Assembly (NCBI GenBank): GCA_015680685.1
Contig: MNCI01003660.1
Location: 1,001,751-1,065,750, forward strand
Direction: 5' to 3'
DNA length: 64,000 nucleotides
DNA from: Gnetum montanum
Lineage: Eukaryota; Streptophyta; Gnetopsida; Gnetales; Gnetaceae
Part shown: piece by piece, positions 1 to 12,032 of the stretch
How the letters are laid out: every line of letters starts with the position of its first letter
Numbering within the stretch: position 1 is the first letter of the stretch
The notes under the pieces: generated by a model
Seen by the model: only the letters and a program-made list of their open reading frames with translations
Told to the model about the DNA's origin: nothing
Databases searched by the model: none
Program-made: the position numbers and the translations under genes

Positions 1-247
1 TATCATTCCTAAGTACCAAGGAGGTCTTAGGCCTTGAGGTCTCCCCTAGTTTAGGATTGATGTCATCTTCTTCAAGATTTTTTGCCTTAGGTGAATGTAG
101 TCTTTGACTGTTGTTAGGATGGCCATGGTCATGAAAAACCCCTTCATAAGGTGGATCACTCCAATCTTCTTCATTGTATATTTTGTTAGTTCTCCAATGA
201 ATAGATGTGCTATATGGTTCATAATCATTTCCATGTGACTGAGACAT
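1..247 (-). CDS. Gag N-terminus of LTR element E1 (partial, runs off left edge)
   Basis: An open frame starts at ATG 247-245 and reads leftward 82 codons to the window edge without a stop. The protein begins MSQSHGNDYEPYS and is polar and highly charged, as Gag N-termini of plant Ty3/gypsy elements often are. It starts about 105 nt downstream of the PBS of the adjacent minus-strand LTR, where gag is expected. The related element E2 has the same arrangement, with its ATG 145 nt after the LTR and an MSSSSKNN start. Unlike almost every other coding stretch here it has no in-frame stop, so E1 may be younger or less decayed. The assignment rests on position and composition; no Gag core domain is inside the window. 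Confidence 0.55.
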   Translation of the reverse strand, partial: MSQSHGNDYEPYSTSIHWRTNKIYNEEDWSDPPYEGVFHDHGHPNNSQRLHSPKAKNLEEDDINPKLGETSRPKTSLVLRND

Positions 248-351
248 TGTTGTCGATTTGTGGTGTGTGTTTGAATACTTCTTGAAAGATATATTATTAA
301 TACCCTTTTATAGCGATCTTGTGTAATATAACTAATCTATATAACTAGCAT

Positions 352-370
352 CATCCCCGGTAATGACCCC
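352..370 (-). other. Primer binding site of E1, tRNA-Asp type
   Basis: Read on the minus strand, TGGGGTCATTACCGGGGA follows the LTR end after two bases. It matches 14 of 18 positions of the Athila-type tRNA-Asp primer site TGGCGCCGTTGCCGGGGA, and two of the four differences fit C-to-T or G-to-A decay at CpG. Confidence 0.65.
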
Positions 371-372
371 AA

Positions 373-1190
373 TGATGAGATATGAGGTACCCCTATGCTC
401 AACCATACGAATATGAGCATGTACGAATAATATGGTTGAACTCTGTGAATGGACTAGTTGTGGCACCTAGAAAATTATACATTGATTGCAGTTCACTATC
501 TTTCCACCTAGACTAGTAGTAGCTTTGTCACGTATGATTTAGTCCAAAGTGAGGCATATGATGTTGTCCTAATTCTATGTTACTCGTGATAATAGAAAAG
601 ATAAATTAATTAGACTAATAATGGAAGAAAAAGCTAAATTAGCCTATGGTGATGGAATCCATCCTTAACCATATGTACACATCTTGGACTTCGTGGTATT
701 ACTACTAGGCATGCCAAGTATTTGCACTTAAATGTTCATGATTAAGGCATACACATTTCACTTAATGACAAGAAAAGTAAATAACAAGAAATCAAACTAT
801 TAACTAAGGAAGATATTAAATAATTAAAACAAAAAAAATTAATCTAAGTCAATGTTGCAATGATGAAAGTAATCTTGATCTTTATTTCCAGTCATGCACG
901 TGTCCAAGTATGTCACACTCAAACAAATATTCCATGTAATTACAAATTTCACACTTCAGGCATGCACTAGGAATAACTAGCTTGAAAGAAAGAAGTTGAA
1001 AACTGAAAACTAAACTACTAAAAAAAATAGAAAGAAAAGAACTTCACTTTCCCCCCAAAACTGTTAACTATGTATTTAAGTGCTTTACTTATAGGCTAAC
1101 ATAGGAATCATGATATCACATATATGATATTGTATCCATGCTGCGATATTGTGTACCTGATATTGGGGCCTGGCAAACCACGATTCATCA
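373..1190 (-). mobile_element. 5' LTR of element E1 (minus strand)
   Basis: The U5 end (480 down to 373 on the minus strand) resembles the U5 end of the E2 LTR. Shared words are GAGTTC(A/G)ACC, GTATGGTTGAG and GGGGTACCTCA, ending in CTCATCA. The far end begins TGATGAATCG at 1190, like TGATGAGA of E2. A GATATC-rich palindromic stretch (about 1113-1167) lies near that end, as in E2 U3, and a TATA-like CCTATAAGTA follows near 1090. Length of about 818 bp fits an LTR. Its partner LTR is outside the window, so no TSD can be checked. The upstream boundary is less certain than the PBS side because the frame of the interrupted gene G1 happens to run about 39 codons into it. Confidence 0.65.
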
Positions 1191-3654
1191 TCTGTCAATC
1201 TTTGAGCTAGGTTTGAGGCTACATCTTTTTGTCCCTAATAACTAGCTTTGGCCACCTCTAACTCTGAGTTTTCCACCTACAACTTTTGCAAAGTATTCTT
1301 TTGATCTACTAACTATTTTTCATACATTGCATAGGTGGTTGCCACTTGTTTCTTCAGCTCATTTCGGGGATGACTTGCTATTAACATGGAAAGGATGGCA
1401 TATCTAAGGTTAGCCAATGCCATGTATTCATTTAGATCCTCTATCTATAGGTCCTTGTTTTTTACTTTCACTTGTTCGACCAAGGCATAGCTATCTAAGA
1501 TGGGTTTCCACTCAAGATTTTGCATTAACAAGAAGCTGATGCAAGCTTTGGCCATTTAGATTTCTTTCTCATTGATTTTCTTGTACATGCCAACTTGGTC
1601 ATGGAAGTGCTCTTTCAATTTTTCATGCTTTTTGGCCTTGTTTTGCCACATGCTAATTTTAATTACTAAATTTTGGTGGATATCATGGACCTTCTCCATG
1701 GAGAGGATTCTATTCTTCCTAGCCAATTTATTCATATCTTGGTTAATCCTCACTAGTTGTTCTCACAATTGATGGATGCTTTCTTCTAGGATGTTCTTTT
1801 GTTTCTCCATGGTGGTCAACCTAGAATTTTCTATAGAGAGCTACTTATTCTCCTCTTATGCAGTGATTAGTGCCTTTTTATATGTATGATATTTTGCATT
1901 AGTAGTAGAGGTATTCCAAACCACCATCTCCTTCTCTTGCTTAGCAGCTACTCTCTCCTTTGTTAGCTTGGTGAGCTCCTTTGTCCTGAATTGTTCAAGT
2001 TGGTCTAGTGTAAAAAAATGGGTAGGATCTCATCATTTGGCTCACTAGGTAGCCAACTCATCTTGTAATCTCTGTATTTTAGCTTCCTCATGTTCTGCCC
2101 TAACTTCTACCATGATCAACTTTGCTTTGGTGGTGATGAGGTCTAATTGAGTTGTAGTGACATTGTTGGGGATGTCAAACAAAGTGGTTATCACTTGGTC
2201 CATCTATAGTAATTAAACCAGCATGTCCTCATACACTGTAGAAGTCATTGAAGTCTTAACCAACATTTGTGCATCTTTGGTTCTCGCTAGATCTGTTGGG
2301 GGCACAACAGGCACATTGAATGATTCTTTGATGTGATCTATGATCACCTCTACTACACCTAATACATCCTCATGTTGTAGTACCATAACTATGGCACATT
2401 CTCTAGTTTTCAATGTCACTTGGAAGGATGCAGCATTCCCAAAGATCTATCATGACCATTGGGATCCTTCTCCTCTTGATTGTATTGAGATCTCCCCCTA
2501 TGTTGGGTCAGCTAACATGGTGAGTCATACAATGTTGTCTATGACTCAAAAGAGATTAGACTCATCCCTACTTCCTTAGCTGACTATTTCAGCAATCCTC
2601 TACAAATGGCTCATCAGAGGCCTATAGTCTTGCAGTGGTAGTAGTGGCGAAGCTTGTGCTTATGGGTGTTTTTTGGGCTTGCGTTGTGTTTCTGTTCATG
2701 GCTCGGCCTCCTTCTTTGCTTCTTATTCTTCACCAAGATCTTTTCTTGGTGTTGTTGGTTTTAGGGGCTTAGTGAAGGAGGAATTTTGAGCCTTCCTAGG
2801 GATATCATTGGTATATCCTAGGATCCCAACATGATTACACAGCTTTCTAATTAAGCAAGGAAATAGAATTGTTAGTATCCTCGATTTCATTTCTTTAAAT
2901 CACTATTGGATTTTAGTAAAGTAATACTGGGGAAGATTAGCTATAAATTTACCCATTAAAATGACACTTCCCCTAGCTACATAAGTGAAAATTTGATTAG
3001 TACTTTTCTAGGAAACATGTGGTACATCCTGATCTTGAAGTAGGTTTTCTCTTTCAGATACATCTCATTGTATGTTTTTTCCTCATCGTATGCTCATCTC
3101 GGCCACAATTTCTTTGTCTCAGGGTTGGATCTAGTTGATAGATGAGCAACCTTAGCCCCTTCATTGGGTACATTGAGAGTTGTAGTAATTACTTTGACTG
3201 AACAAGGGATGATCACCCCACAAATGTTAACAATGGTGTCCTCATCCTTATTATGCTAGAACTAATAGGTTTCGCCTAATTACCATTCACCAATGTCTAA
3301 TAGGATGGGCCACAATGGGGATGCCTTGAGTTACGTCTAAGCCTCTTATGGAGTAAACTTCATGAATGGGCCAAAGTTCATCTCTACGATGATCAAAGAC
3401 AACATGAACTTTTCTAAAGTGTTAGCAAGGCAATTAGGAGGCAATGTGAGATGTTGTCCCTGCTCGGGAGCCTATGGTTCTATAGCCTTCCCTTAGGTCA
3501 ATTGTCTAGTAGTAGGAGCCTCTTAATGAATGCTGAAGGATTGGGCTTCTTTCTCTATGTGTTCTACATGTTTGCCTTGCTGACCTTGACCACCTCATGG
3601 AGACTTAGCAACTCTTTGCAAGGGTTCACCTTGTGCACCTCTTTTTGGGGCCAT
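1190..3654 (-). pseudogene. Large accessory gene G1 (coiled-coil protein), truncated by E1
   Basis: On the minus strand a protein frame starts at ATG 3654-3652 (MAPKRGAQGEPLQR), directly after an acceptor-like TTGATTGCAG. It stays open apart from substitution-type stops to about 3000. After one frameshift it continues in a second frame to 1190, roughly 820 codons in all. The N-terminal half is globular (NFGPFMKFTP, NICGVIIPCSVKVI, ARGSVILMGKF). A Lys/Pro-rich linker follows (TETQRKPKKHP), then a long charged segment with coiled-coil character (KAKLIMVEVRAEHEEAKIQR, MEKVHDIHQNLVIKI). About 25 stops interrupt it, nearly all TAG/TAA where Gln fits. E1 has cut its 3' end. I do not recognise the family. 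The layout resembles the large accessory ORFs (plant mobile or transposon domain proteins) carried by some plant Ty3/gypsy elements, but this is inference. Confidence 0.6.
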
Positions 3655-6027
3655 CTGCAATCAAGCAAAGATCAAGTGTTACTAAGGTTATGTTTGTTAT
3701 CATCAGTTTATACCTTACCCATAACCTTAGTTTATTAAGTTCATAATGCATATTATTTTAGGGTTAGGAAAATTTTCAAGAAAAATCCCCAAAAAGTATC
3801 TATCTCCTTTAATGATGCTTTACAACTAGTTCATTTTTCATTATATGTGGCATATAAAAATAGTTTTGGGCCTATGGGTTGGGAAAATTGGATTTTTGGC
3901 ATTAATGTGAGTGATTTTTCATTATAACTCTCAAAGTTTTTACATTCTTACCCTTATGATACCTTCTAGGTGATAGCAAATTTTAGCAATTCAGTGTAAG
4001 TTTTACATGCAAGAAACCAGCATCTNNNNNNNNNNNNNNNNNNNNNNNNNNNNNNNATGACTAAGTTGAACATATGGGTTCAAATAGATTCAAACAACAT
4101 GGAAATCGAAGTAGTAGAGAGTGAAATATTACAAGTGGAAGATGGATGCATAGAGCTCTAAGCATGAGAGAAAATTTCCACAACTCCCCTAGTAGCAAAT
4201 GAGGAAAATGAAGTTTAAGTGCTATGGGGGTCATATATTTATACATTTTGTTAAACCCAATGTTAGGTACATGATGTCAAGTACGCAATGTTGGGTTAGA
4301 CTAGACATTGGGTACATGATGTTGAGGTCCAAAAAAATTTCATTTGATGGGGTGACTAATCATGCAAACTAAAGCTCTAGGATTGGTTGGAAGGTTTGAA
4401 GGTAATTTTATCATTCTAGGATAAGGAAAAATCTATTGTGAGGCATTGAAAGTATGATAAGATGAAGTCGTCAACATGAAAAGCACTAGAAGGAGTAAGA
4501 AAAATGCATTGAAATCAAGGTTGTGGGATAGACTAATTTCATGATAAGGAAAATAATAAAATTTAATGATTGGAGTTCTTGGAAGGTGAAAAATGACGTG
4601 GTTATGTTAAACAAGTACAAGACACAAAAATTACACAAGTGGGTCCTCCTCAAAGTAGGCTCTAGCCTATGATGCCCTTGTGTAACCAAACCTATAATGT
4701 TCATAGGCACTAAAAGAGTTGAATGAAATGCATACATGTGAAACAAAACACACACATTAAAACCATTGAATTGAGATAATAACTCTATGTTACACAAAAC
4801 CACAAGTTATGATCATTTGGACAATGAGATAAGATGGACTAGAGAAAGGATCACAGAAATTGGGACATGAGGTGACCTACCATGGGCAAAATGAAACCTT
4901 GTGTTTATTAATGGTTAAATAACCATGTGTCTTTTCCAAGATTCATACTAAGTCCACACCACATTGTAGTGACATCACATTATTTCATCACATCAGCAGA
5001 CAACCATAAGACTATTAGAGTCGAGAGGAGTAACATCACTTGGCATTTTGTCCAAGGGAGGAGCTAATTATGGCACACTTATTATATTTTATTATTATTA
5101 TTATTTTTCAATGATTCTAAGAAGCCACCAACCTTTAGGCATGGGTACATGTCTTTCTAGTGGGACCCAAAAAACTTTATTCAATGCCATTTGAAGTTAC
5201 TTTTACTTCCATTTTCTGTTAGGTCTACAAGAATATGGTTTCAACCTCAACAACATGATAGAACATATAGAAGTGGCCAAAGAGAATCCACAAATTTCCT
5301 TAATGTCACACCCTTTACATTCAGCCTTGTTTTTTCACTCTTCTATCTGGACACAATGATTATAGATTTATTATTAGGTTAGATGATGAAAAAGGCTATC
5401 ATTATAACTAGAGCAAGAACCTCTTATTAATGGAATGAGTGGATGGATGTCATGATCTTAATGTTTGAATAATTAGTCCCTTATGACTTGACAACATAGA
5501 GAAAACCTCACCTCAATGAGGAACATGATCATTTTATTCATAAGCAAGATTACTCAACAAAGAAAATGAAAAATAAATTTAGAAAAAATTGGAAGAAATA
5601 GGAAAATGACAAAAAATTGTAAGACAAAAAAATTGTAAAACAAAAATATGAAAAGCACTTAAAAATATTGAAGATTAGAATGGGGGTAACCCCCATGACT
5701 AAAAATTTGGTCATGACTAGGATTAATAAGTGGATAAGTAGGATCCATGCATGTATGAAACATTGGGAACTATTTGTATTCCAACCATTGGGTGTCTATT
5801 GGTGGTGTGGTGGTTGGGTAGAAAAATTGTTGGTCAAACATTTGATTGTTATATGTATGGTGGGTCAAGGCATGAGGTGTGTTAACATGATGAATGGCTA
5901 GCCCACGATTATACCCTTGATCATAATATAGTATGCATAGATTTATTTTTCTTCCCACACTTGTAGATTCATTGGTTGCATTGGGATTGGAGTACTAATG
6001 GATGGTGGCCCTAGTGTACAATCAGAG
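3655..6027. other. Unassigned AT-rich sequence with an assembly gap
   Basis: No recognisable gene or domain. A 31-base run of N lies at 4026-4056. A 105-codon open frame on the minus strand (4486-4803) has no recognisable motif and is not called. Positions 4240-4330 repeat the words AATGTTGGGT/ACATGATGT, a short degenerate duplication. Confidence 0.5.
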
Positions 6028-6071
6028 GGCACTTAGACTGGTGGAATGAAGCTTCCACCAGTCTAAGTGCC
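6028..6071. repeat. Perfect inverted repeat (19-bp stem, 6-nt loop)
   Basis: Arms 6028-6046 and 6053-6071 are exact reverse complements (GGCACTTAGACTGGTGGAA and its complement) around loop TGAAGC. The perfection contrasts with the decayed surroundings. It sits at the left border of the CpG-rich island and could be a transposon end, a foldback or a transcribed hairpin. Nothing in the sequence decides between these. Confidence 0.85.
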
Positions 6072-6429
6072 GGAAACACGAAAAGTGGCGAGAGTCGTGC
6101 AGCCTTCGCTTCCTGTTTCTCTCCTATTTCATGCCCTGATCCATGCTTCGATGCTGTTCTGATCCACACGTGGTTTCTCTTCGGCTAAAATGCTGGATCT
6201 GCATCTGCGCAGAACTCGAGCCCTCCTACTGCTCTATGCACCGTTTTCACGCATTATCTATGTATTTATAAGAATGCAAAGGACGTAATCTTTGATAACA
6301 CGTTAGGGTTAGGGTTAATGGCCTCTCTCGAATTTTAATTACACGTCAGCGTTATTCACAAAGTTGTGTTACCGAAATAGCGTATATGGAATTTTACACG
6401 TCAGCATCACACGTCAGCAGCGTTGCNTA
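6072..6429. promoter_or_regulatory. CpG-rich promoter-like island
   Basis: This stretch is visibly richer in G+C and CpG than anything nearby. It contains a G-box CACGTG (6167-6172), three copies of ACACGTCAGC (6341, 6396, 6409), whose reverse complement carries the bZIP-type TGACGTG core, and a TATA-like TATTTATA (6263-6270). Two TTAGGG units occur near 6303. It ends at an ambiguous base (6427), where the plastid-derived DNA begins. Retained CpG suggests recent arrival or an unmethylated state. No open frame follows it. It could be a host promoter fragment, part of an LTR, or a small transposon. Confidence 0.4.
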
Positions 6430-9400
6430 ACATATTTAGATTAAATTAATAATATATAGATTTCTATGCTTCACAAAAATATCCCATTTTAGGGTTTCAT
6501 TCATTTTTTTATGATGAATGAATACTTTGATCATGTATTTCAAAATATATTTTTTTGAAATACCCATTTCAATTTTCTTTTTCCTTCAAATATCAAGTTT
6601 TGAAGTATTTCAATGGAATCTACTAACTATCTTTTGGATTATCTATTCTTTCCTTTTTGAAACGCTTCTTGGATTTTTTCTAGTACCTGTGGGTATTATA
6701 TTACTGAGAATCATATTTTAGTTCTTTCAACTAATCAATCCGATCTTGAAGAGCGACTGAGAATCATATTTCAGTTCTTTCAACTAATCGATTCGATCAT
6801 GAAGAGAGACTTTAGGTATGAGCCTAGCGATTTGCTAAAAACTAGCCTATCATATAAAACCTGAAGTCTCAAAAGATGCCTTTGTTATTCAGAGCAATTT
6901 GGTTTGATAGTGGATTGCCTCGTCAAAGGCATGATTTGTTCTTTATGGGGGGTGTCGGACAAAGATTTGTTCTTTATGCTCATGATAATCTAATAAGTTC
7001 TCCAGGTGAAAAAACATTAAACATTACGTTATCCAAATTGAGCACTCTTGAGGTCCTTTGTTATATAATAAGTTCTATATGTTTTTCACAAATATGTACC
7101 TCTTGAGATTGATAAGCCTTTTGGATTTAATCAACAAAATGAATTTGACCTTGCCTCATAATTATTTTAGAACTTGTGAATAAACCACAAAAAATTCTGA
7201 GTTCCAGTCATATCTTAGTTCCATATTCAAAAAGTTTCTCCTAGATATTGGACTATAGAATTCTTTGAATGTGTTTCCCCCAATTGTTGCACTTTAGGTA
7301 GACCTTAAGTTATATCATTAGATTTTAACCTTTCATAGAAAAAAGTTATTAAAGGATCTTCTTGATTAATAATTTTTCAAAAATTACAATGAATAGTCAC
7401 TTTTGGAGTGGACAAATACTACTAATGATTGTTCAAGAACAACAATAATTTGACATGATATCAAAAAAGAATCATTCTTAGAAATATTACAACTTTCTCA
7501 AAATAATTGTCCAAGATTAATTGTAGGGTATTTAATTTTTAGATATTTGCATATCCCATTTTTTATATTATGAACACATTTCACTCTCAAGAATTGTAAA
7601 ATTTTTCAAGATTCATCCAAATATAGCATTTACGAAATTCAAAAGTTTTAAAATCTTTGTTAAACAAAGTCTTCAAGTTTAAGAAATGAAAATATGAAAA
7701 GAAGTCTATAATGCTATGTAAATAATCCAAGAAACATGCAAAGTTATTTATAAAAGATCTCTCTAGGATTGAATTGAAATTATTTTATGTATTATCATCC
7801 TTTTTCATTTCCTAGAATAAATTGATTCTAAAATAATCAGTTGTTGATAGAATAAGAAAAGATATATTTTTATCCCTCCTATTATATGAGGAGGAATGAC
7901 AAGTTGTTATATACTTGCTCAATAATTGACCATTTCCCCTTAAAGATAAAAATTTAGATAAGGCCAATCTACAAGGAAATGTTGGTTTGAAGCTTATTTG
8001 ATCTTGATTTTGTTCTTGGGTAGTGTATTTCCTCAAACTGTATTGAATCATATCGGTTACTCTTTTCTGTGTTTGTATGGAAGTAATGAAAATAGAAGTC
8101 TAGAGTTCTACTAAATTAATTGTTCCCAATTTAGAGTTAAACAAGTCTAGACTAAATGAATACCTTTTTGGAGTTGTTCCCTCCCATAGAAATAATTTCT
8201 CACTTGAATTTACAAATTTTCCTATTTTCCTAAAAGATCTCAATAAAAGGTAGTTTTTTATTCATTGGATTAGGATTATTTATATATCATAGTTGGAAGT
8301 AAAATAAAAGACTTTGCCCTATGAGATTTGTTGATCATTTGAAAATAGTTCCAAGTAGCTTTAAAATAGTCTAGAATACTTTGGCTGGGTGGTACAAAAG
8401 TATGTTAATCTTTTTGGTTTTTCTTTCTAAATAAATATATATATTCAAGTAATGTTCTCATCAAAAATCTTGTTTTCTTTTTCCAATTTAAACTACTCCA
8501 CCTATTTTACTTTTTTTCCTAATGATTTTTTGTGTATCTAGTCAAATAATACTATTTTTTGTATCATTTTTGAAAAAAAAAACCTTCTTTGGGAATAAGA
8601 ACATATTTATTGGGTAAATCCTTATATTTTGTGCTAGGAGTCTTGTATAGGTAGTTATTCCATAAATAAAAAACTACATTTCTAGGTAAAAAATCACTTC
8701 TAAGTATCTTCAAAAAACCTTTTATAGAAACTTAATTTTTCTTTTTCTCTTTATTTTAAATTTTTGAAGCATGAAATAAAGAAATTAAGAGCTTATTGTT
8801 ATGTATTTTTTACCTTGAATATTAAAATTCTCCAAGAAAATTAGGACAGAGTTAGAGGTTTTGTTTAATTTAGTGTAATTTATCTCTTCTTTTAAGGAAC
8901 ATGAATGTAAATGTGATCAGATTACTTTTGATCTACATAAGAGTTGAAAGAATTTTTCTATTTGGTAAGAAAAAGTGGAATAATTATTTGATATTGATCT
9001 TGGGTAATAGGAAAAATGGTACTACCCTTGGTTTGTATATACCTCTTGATAAAGTTCACAAATGAGCTACTTCAAGTGTAAAATGAAGATTATCCTATTT
9101 ATATTTAGGCACATGCTAGACTAAATTACTTCAGTGTATTTTTCCAATAAGTTTCAAATATACTTGTTTAAGTGTCTTTTCTCTTAAAAAAGTGATGTTA
9201 GTTTGAAAATCACTAATAAGTTTCTTTGATTCAATAACTTTGAACAAAAAGCCAACTTTTGGGTGGAATGAGAGTATAATCCACCTTATCTCCACCATCA
9301 TCAATAATTATAAATAAATTTTTATGACATATATAAGTAGGATGTTCCAAAAACGTACATCTAGGATAAGTTAAATTCAAATTAAAGTGAACTCTTCCAT

Positions 9401-10445
9401 TAAAAGAAGCTCATATGGTTCCTGCAATATTATCCATAAAAACTCCTCTGATATGAAAAGTCCTTACTTTTAATTGAGTTCTAGGTTCTCTAGCCGACAA
9501 TAAGGCCTACCAATTCTTCTAATTTGACCAAATTTTTGTGAGTAAGATTCCACCTATAATAGAATTGACAAATTGAAGATAGAATTTTGTAAGTAGAGGG
9601 GATCTATATAATTATTGTTTGGATTAGAATATCTTGGTTGTGTGTTGTAATTCACCTTCCATTTATATATACATTAGTAAGCATACCATGACTAGTTATT
9701 TAAAAAAATGATCTCATCTATTTTCTTTAACCTTGAATAGTGTTGAACAAAATACTTTTGGTCATACGACAATCTATTTTGTGTAAAACTTTATGTTGAA
9801 CTACTTCAACAAGTTTACATGTTAGATATCTTACATTTTCTATTTGTAGAGGAGTATCCACAACTCCTTTATGAGCTATGTAAGAAGATATAATATATTC
9901 CATTAATGAGAGTCCCTCTTGGAAAATTCCTTAAATGGGTAGATCCACAATTGTTCCTTGGGGATTTGACATTAGTCCTCAAATATCTAGTAATTGATGA
10001 ATTTGAGATTTATTTATTCTAGCTTCTAAGAAGGATATCATATAAATAGAATTTAAGGAGTCTATTATTTAAAATTTTGGATCATTTCTTCTTTCAAATA
10101 TTCACTTGTAATATGCCATATTTCCATTAATTGATGTAAGGTTTCCATAGTATGTAAATTTCCATAAAGTTTTTCTTTTATGAAAAAAAAAAAAAACTTT
10201 GTTTGTCTTCCTCTTTAATGAGCCACTTCTTGGATGGGCTGCTAAAAGATCATCAATTCCTAATGAGTAAGATGCATTAGTAGCTTAGTAAAAGACTAAG
10301 ATTTGCAATTGATAAAAAATATGTGATGTATAAGTCATTTCAAAGCAATTAATCAATCTTGTTATCAACTCCATTGCCTATATCCATTTCTTTATTGCAA
10401 AAATGAACTTGTTATTTTGATTTCATAAAGAAAAATGTTCAAACT
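6430..10445 (-). pseudogene. rpoC2: Plastid rpoC2 remnant in the nucleus (NUPT)
   Basis: The minus strand encodes a decayed copy of plastid RNA polymerase subunit beta double-prime, in the order N- to C-terminus from 10.4 to 6.6 kb. Recognisable blocks are RLINCFEMTYTSHIF followed by SLGIDDLL near 10.3 kb, YGNLHTMETLHQLMEIW and TSEYLKEEM near 10.1 kb, and REPRTQLKVRTFHIRGVF with IPPKSWLFVQ near 9.5-9.2 kb. At the C-terminus are GLPKVQQLGE (near 7.3 kb), EAIHYQTKLL, ITKASFET and RID.LKELKYDS (6.9-6.7 kb). Frames shift and carry stops, so it is not functional. About 4 kb fits the usual rpoC2 length. Gene order (rpoC1 upstream, rps2 side downstream) is plastid order. The last 100-200 bp (6430-6550) would be the rpoC2-rps2 spacer and shows no clear rps2 start. 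Confidence 0.88.
6704..6809. repeat. 53-bp tandem duplication inside the rpoC2 remnant
   Basis: Two copies begin CTGAGAATCATATTT at 6704 and 6757 and differ at only a few bases. The duplicated segment covers codons near the rpoC2 C-terminus (LKELKYDS). It therefore arose after transfer or in the donor copy, and it shifts the frame. Confidence 0.85.
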
Positions 10446-11037
10446 TTTCTCAGTAGAATTCAGAAAGGCATTTCAGTCCTCTTTTCATAGGCTTCCCATA
10501 GTTTTGTTTAGCCTTACATAACTATAAGAATCACAAGAAAAATCACATCAAGCTTGGTTTAAAAATTGGCATTACTTGAGGGGATTCTAAAAGTTTTAAA
10601 AAATCCAAAAAAGAATTTTTAATTTCTCAATTGAAAATATATAGCCAACTGAGCTCATTTGATTGTGTAATGTTCATAGATTTACTAGGATGTAGTTAGG
10701 GATTGATATTGAAATTCAATAGAAACTTCTTGATCTATTATGCTAAGAATAGTTCCATTTACTACTTTTCATCTAAACAATAAAGGATTTTTTAGAGATA
10801 CTTAATTTATTTGATAGGTTATAAACATGTCATCATAATTACAAAAACACAAATTTATCTTTGATAAAAATTTCTTTGTTAGATTAGATGATTTACACCC
10901 AAATAATGAAATATTTTAGGGCTTCTTAGTTGTTAATGTATAAATTGTAAGGAGCATATCTTATGCAATTTAGTAATAGGACTTTCATTACTTGGAGACA
11001 AAAGATTTATATGAAAAAACATTAGTAAATGAGATTA

Positions 11038-11136
<99 letters not shown>

Positions 11137-11976
11137 TCACTATTTTATTAAAATAGATTGAGAAGTGAGTATTTCAAATATGTGTAAAGTAGATGCCCAA
11201 ATTAATAATACAAGGGATTCTAATAGAATTTGTTGAAGTATTTTCCAAACAATGGGCATCCTTCTCTGAATTAATAGTTTAGTAATCCTTGTATTAGTAA
11301 CAATGCCTTGGCCTATTAAATTACAAATTAAAAAACTTGGATTACCAGTTCACAAGGTAATCCATATTGATACAATGTAAGAGAATAATCTACTATGATA
11401 ACAAATTATCTTAAGTAATCCACTCTTTTTCCAAGTAAACTTACATAGAATCTCCCTTCTTTTCTTGCAGTACCATCTTTGATTATTTATATAGTCTATT
11501 ATGGAAGTTGTCTTTCCTTGGTTGTTCACTATTATCACTATCTAGAAGTGCATCTATAGCTCCTTGGAGTAACCATTTTTGAAGTGTTCAAAAATATACT
11601 ATTGAGTAGAAAGAACCCCCTTATATTTCAAAATTATTCTTAGGATTCTTATTTTGAAATATAAATTTTTGAGAAAGTTTATTTAAATTTGATTCAACAA
11701 TAACTTGTTCATCCAAAAAAAAAATATGTTGTAGTTTTGGAGGAAGAAATGGTAATAGATAAAGAACCATCCATTCTAGGTTATTTTTACCTGTATTAAG
11801 TATTTAGCAAATTTTATGAATTTGACCAAAAAATTATTTCTTTTTTCTATTTTTTTATCTTTTGGATTTGGTGATTCTTTAAGAGCTTCCTCCATTACAT
11901 ATATGAATTAATTAAAAGAGATCATAGATTTAACTCAATTAGTTATTTTTGTATACCAATTTTTCCAGTAACTAAT

Positions 11977-11990
11977 TCTCTCTCTCTCTC

Positions 11991-12021
<31 letters not shown>

Positions 12022-12032
12022 TTCTCTCTCTT
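11977..12032. repeat. (CT)n microsatellite
   Basis: About 56 bp of almost pure CT dinucleotides with a few interruptions, lying within the rpoC1 remnant between two blocks of homology. It probably expanded after the plastid DNA entered the nucleus. Confidence 0.95.

Noticed and set aside
352-370. tRNA gene or fragment
   Set aside because: Only the 18-nt acceptor-complementary primer site is present; no cloverleaf. The same applies at 13730-13747.
3451-3738. 95-codon plus-strand open frame
   Set aside because: Shadow of G1: the minus strand here reads from an acceptor-like site into MAPKRGAQGEPL with consistent downstream coding.
6303-6318. Telomere-like TTAGGGTTAGGGTTA
   Set aside because: Only two units, and the common plant telomere unit is TTTAGGG; too short to be an interstitial telomere.
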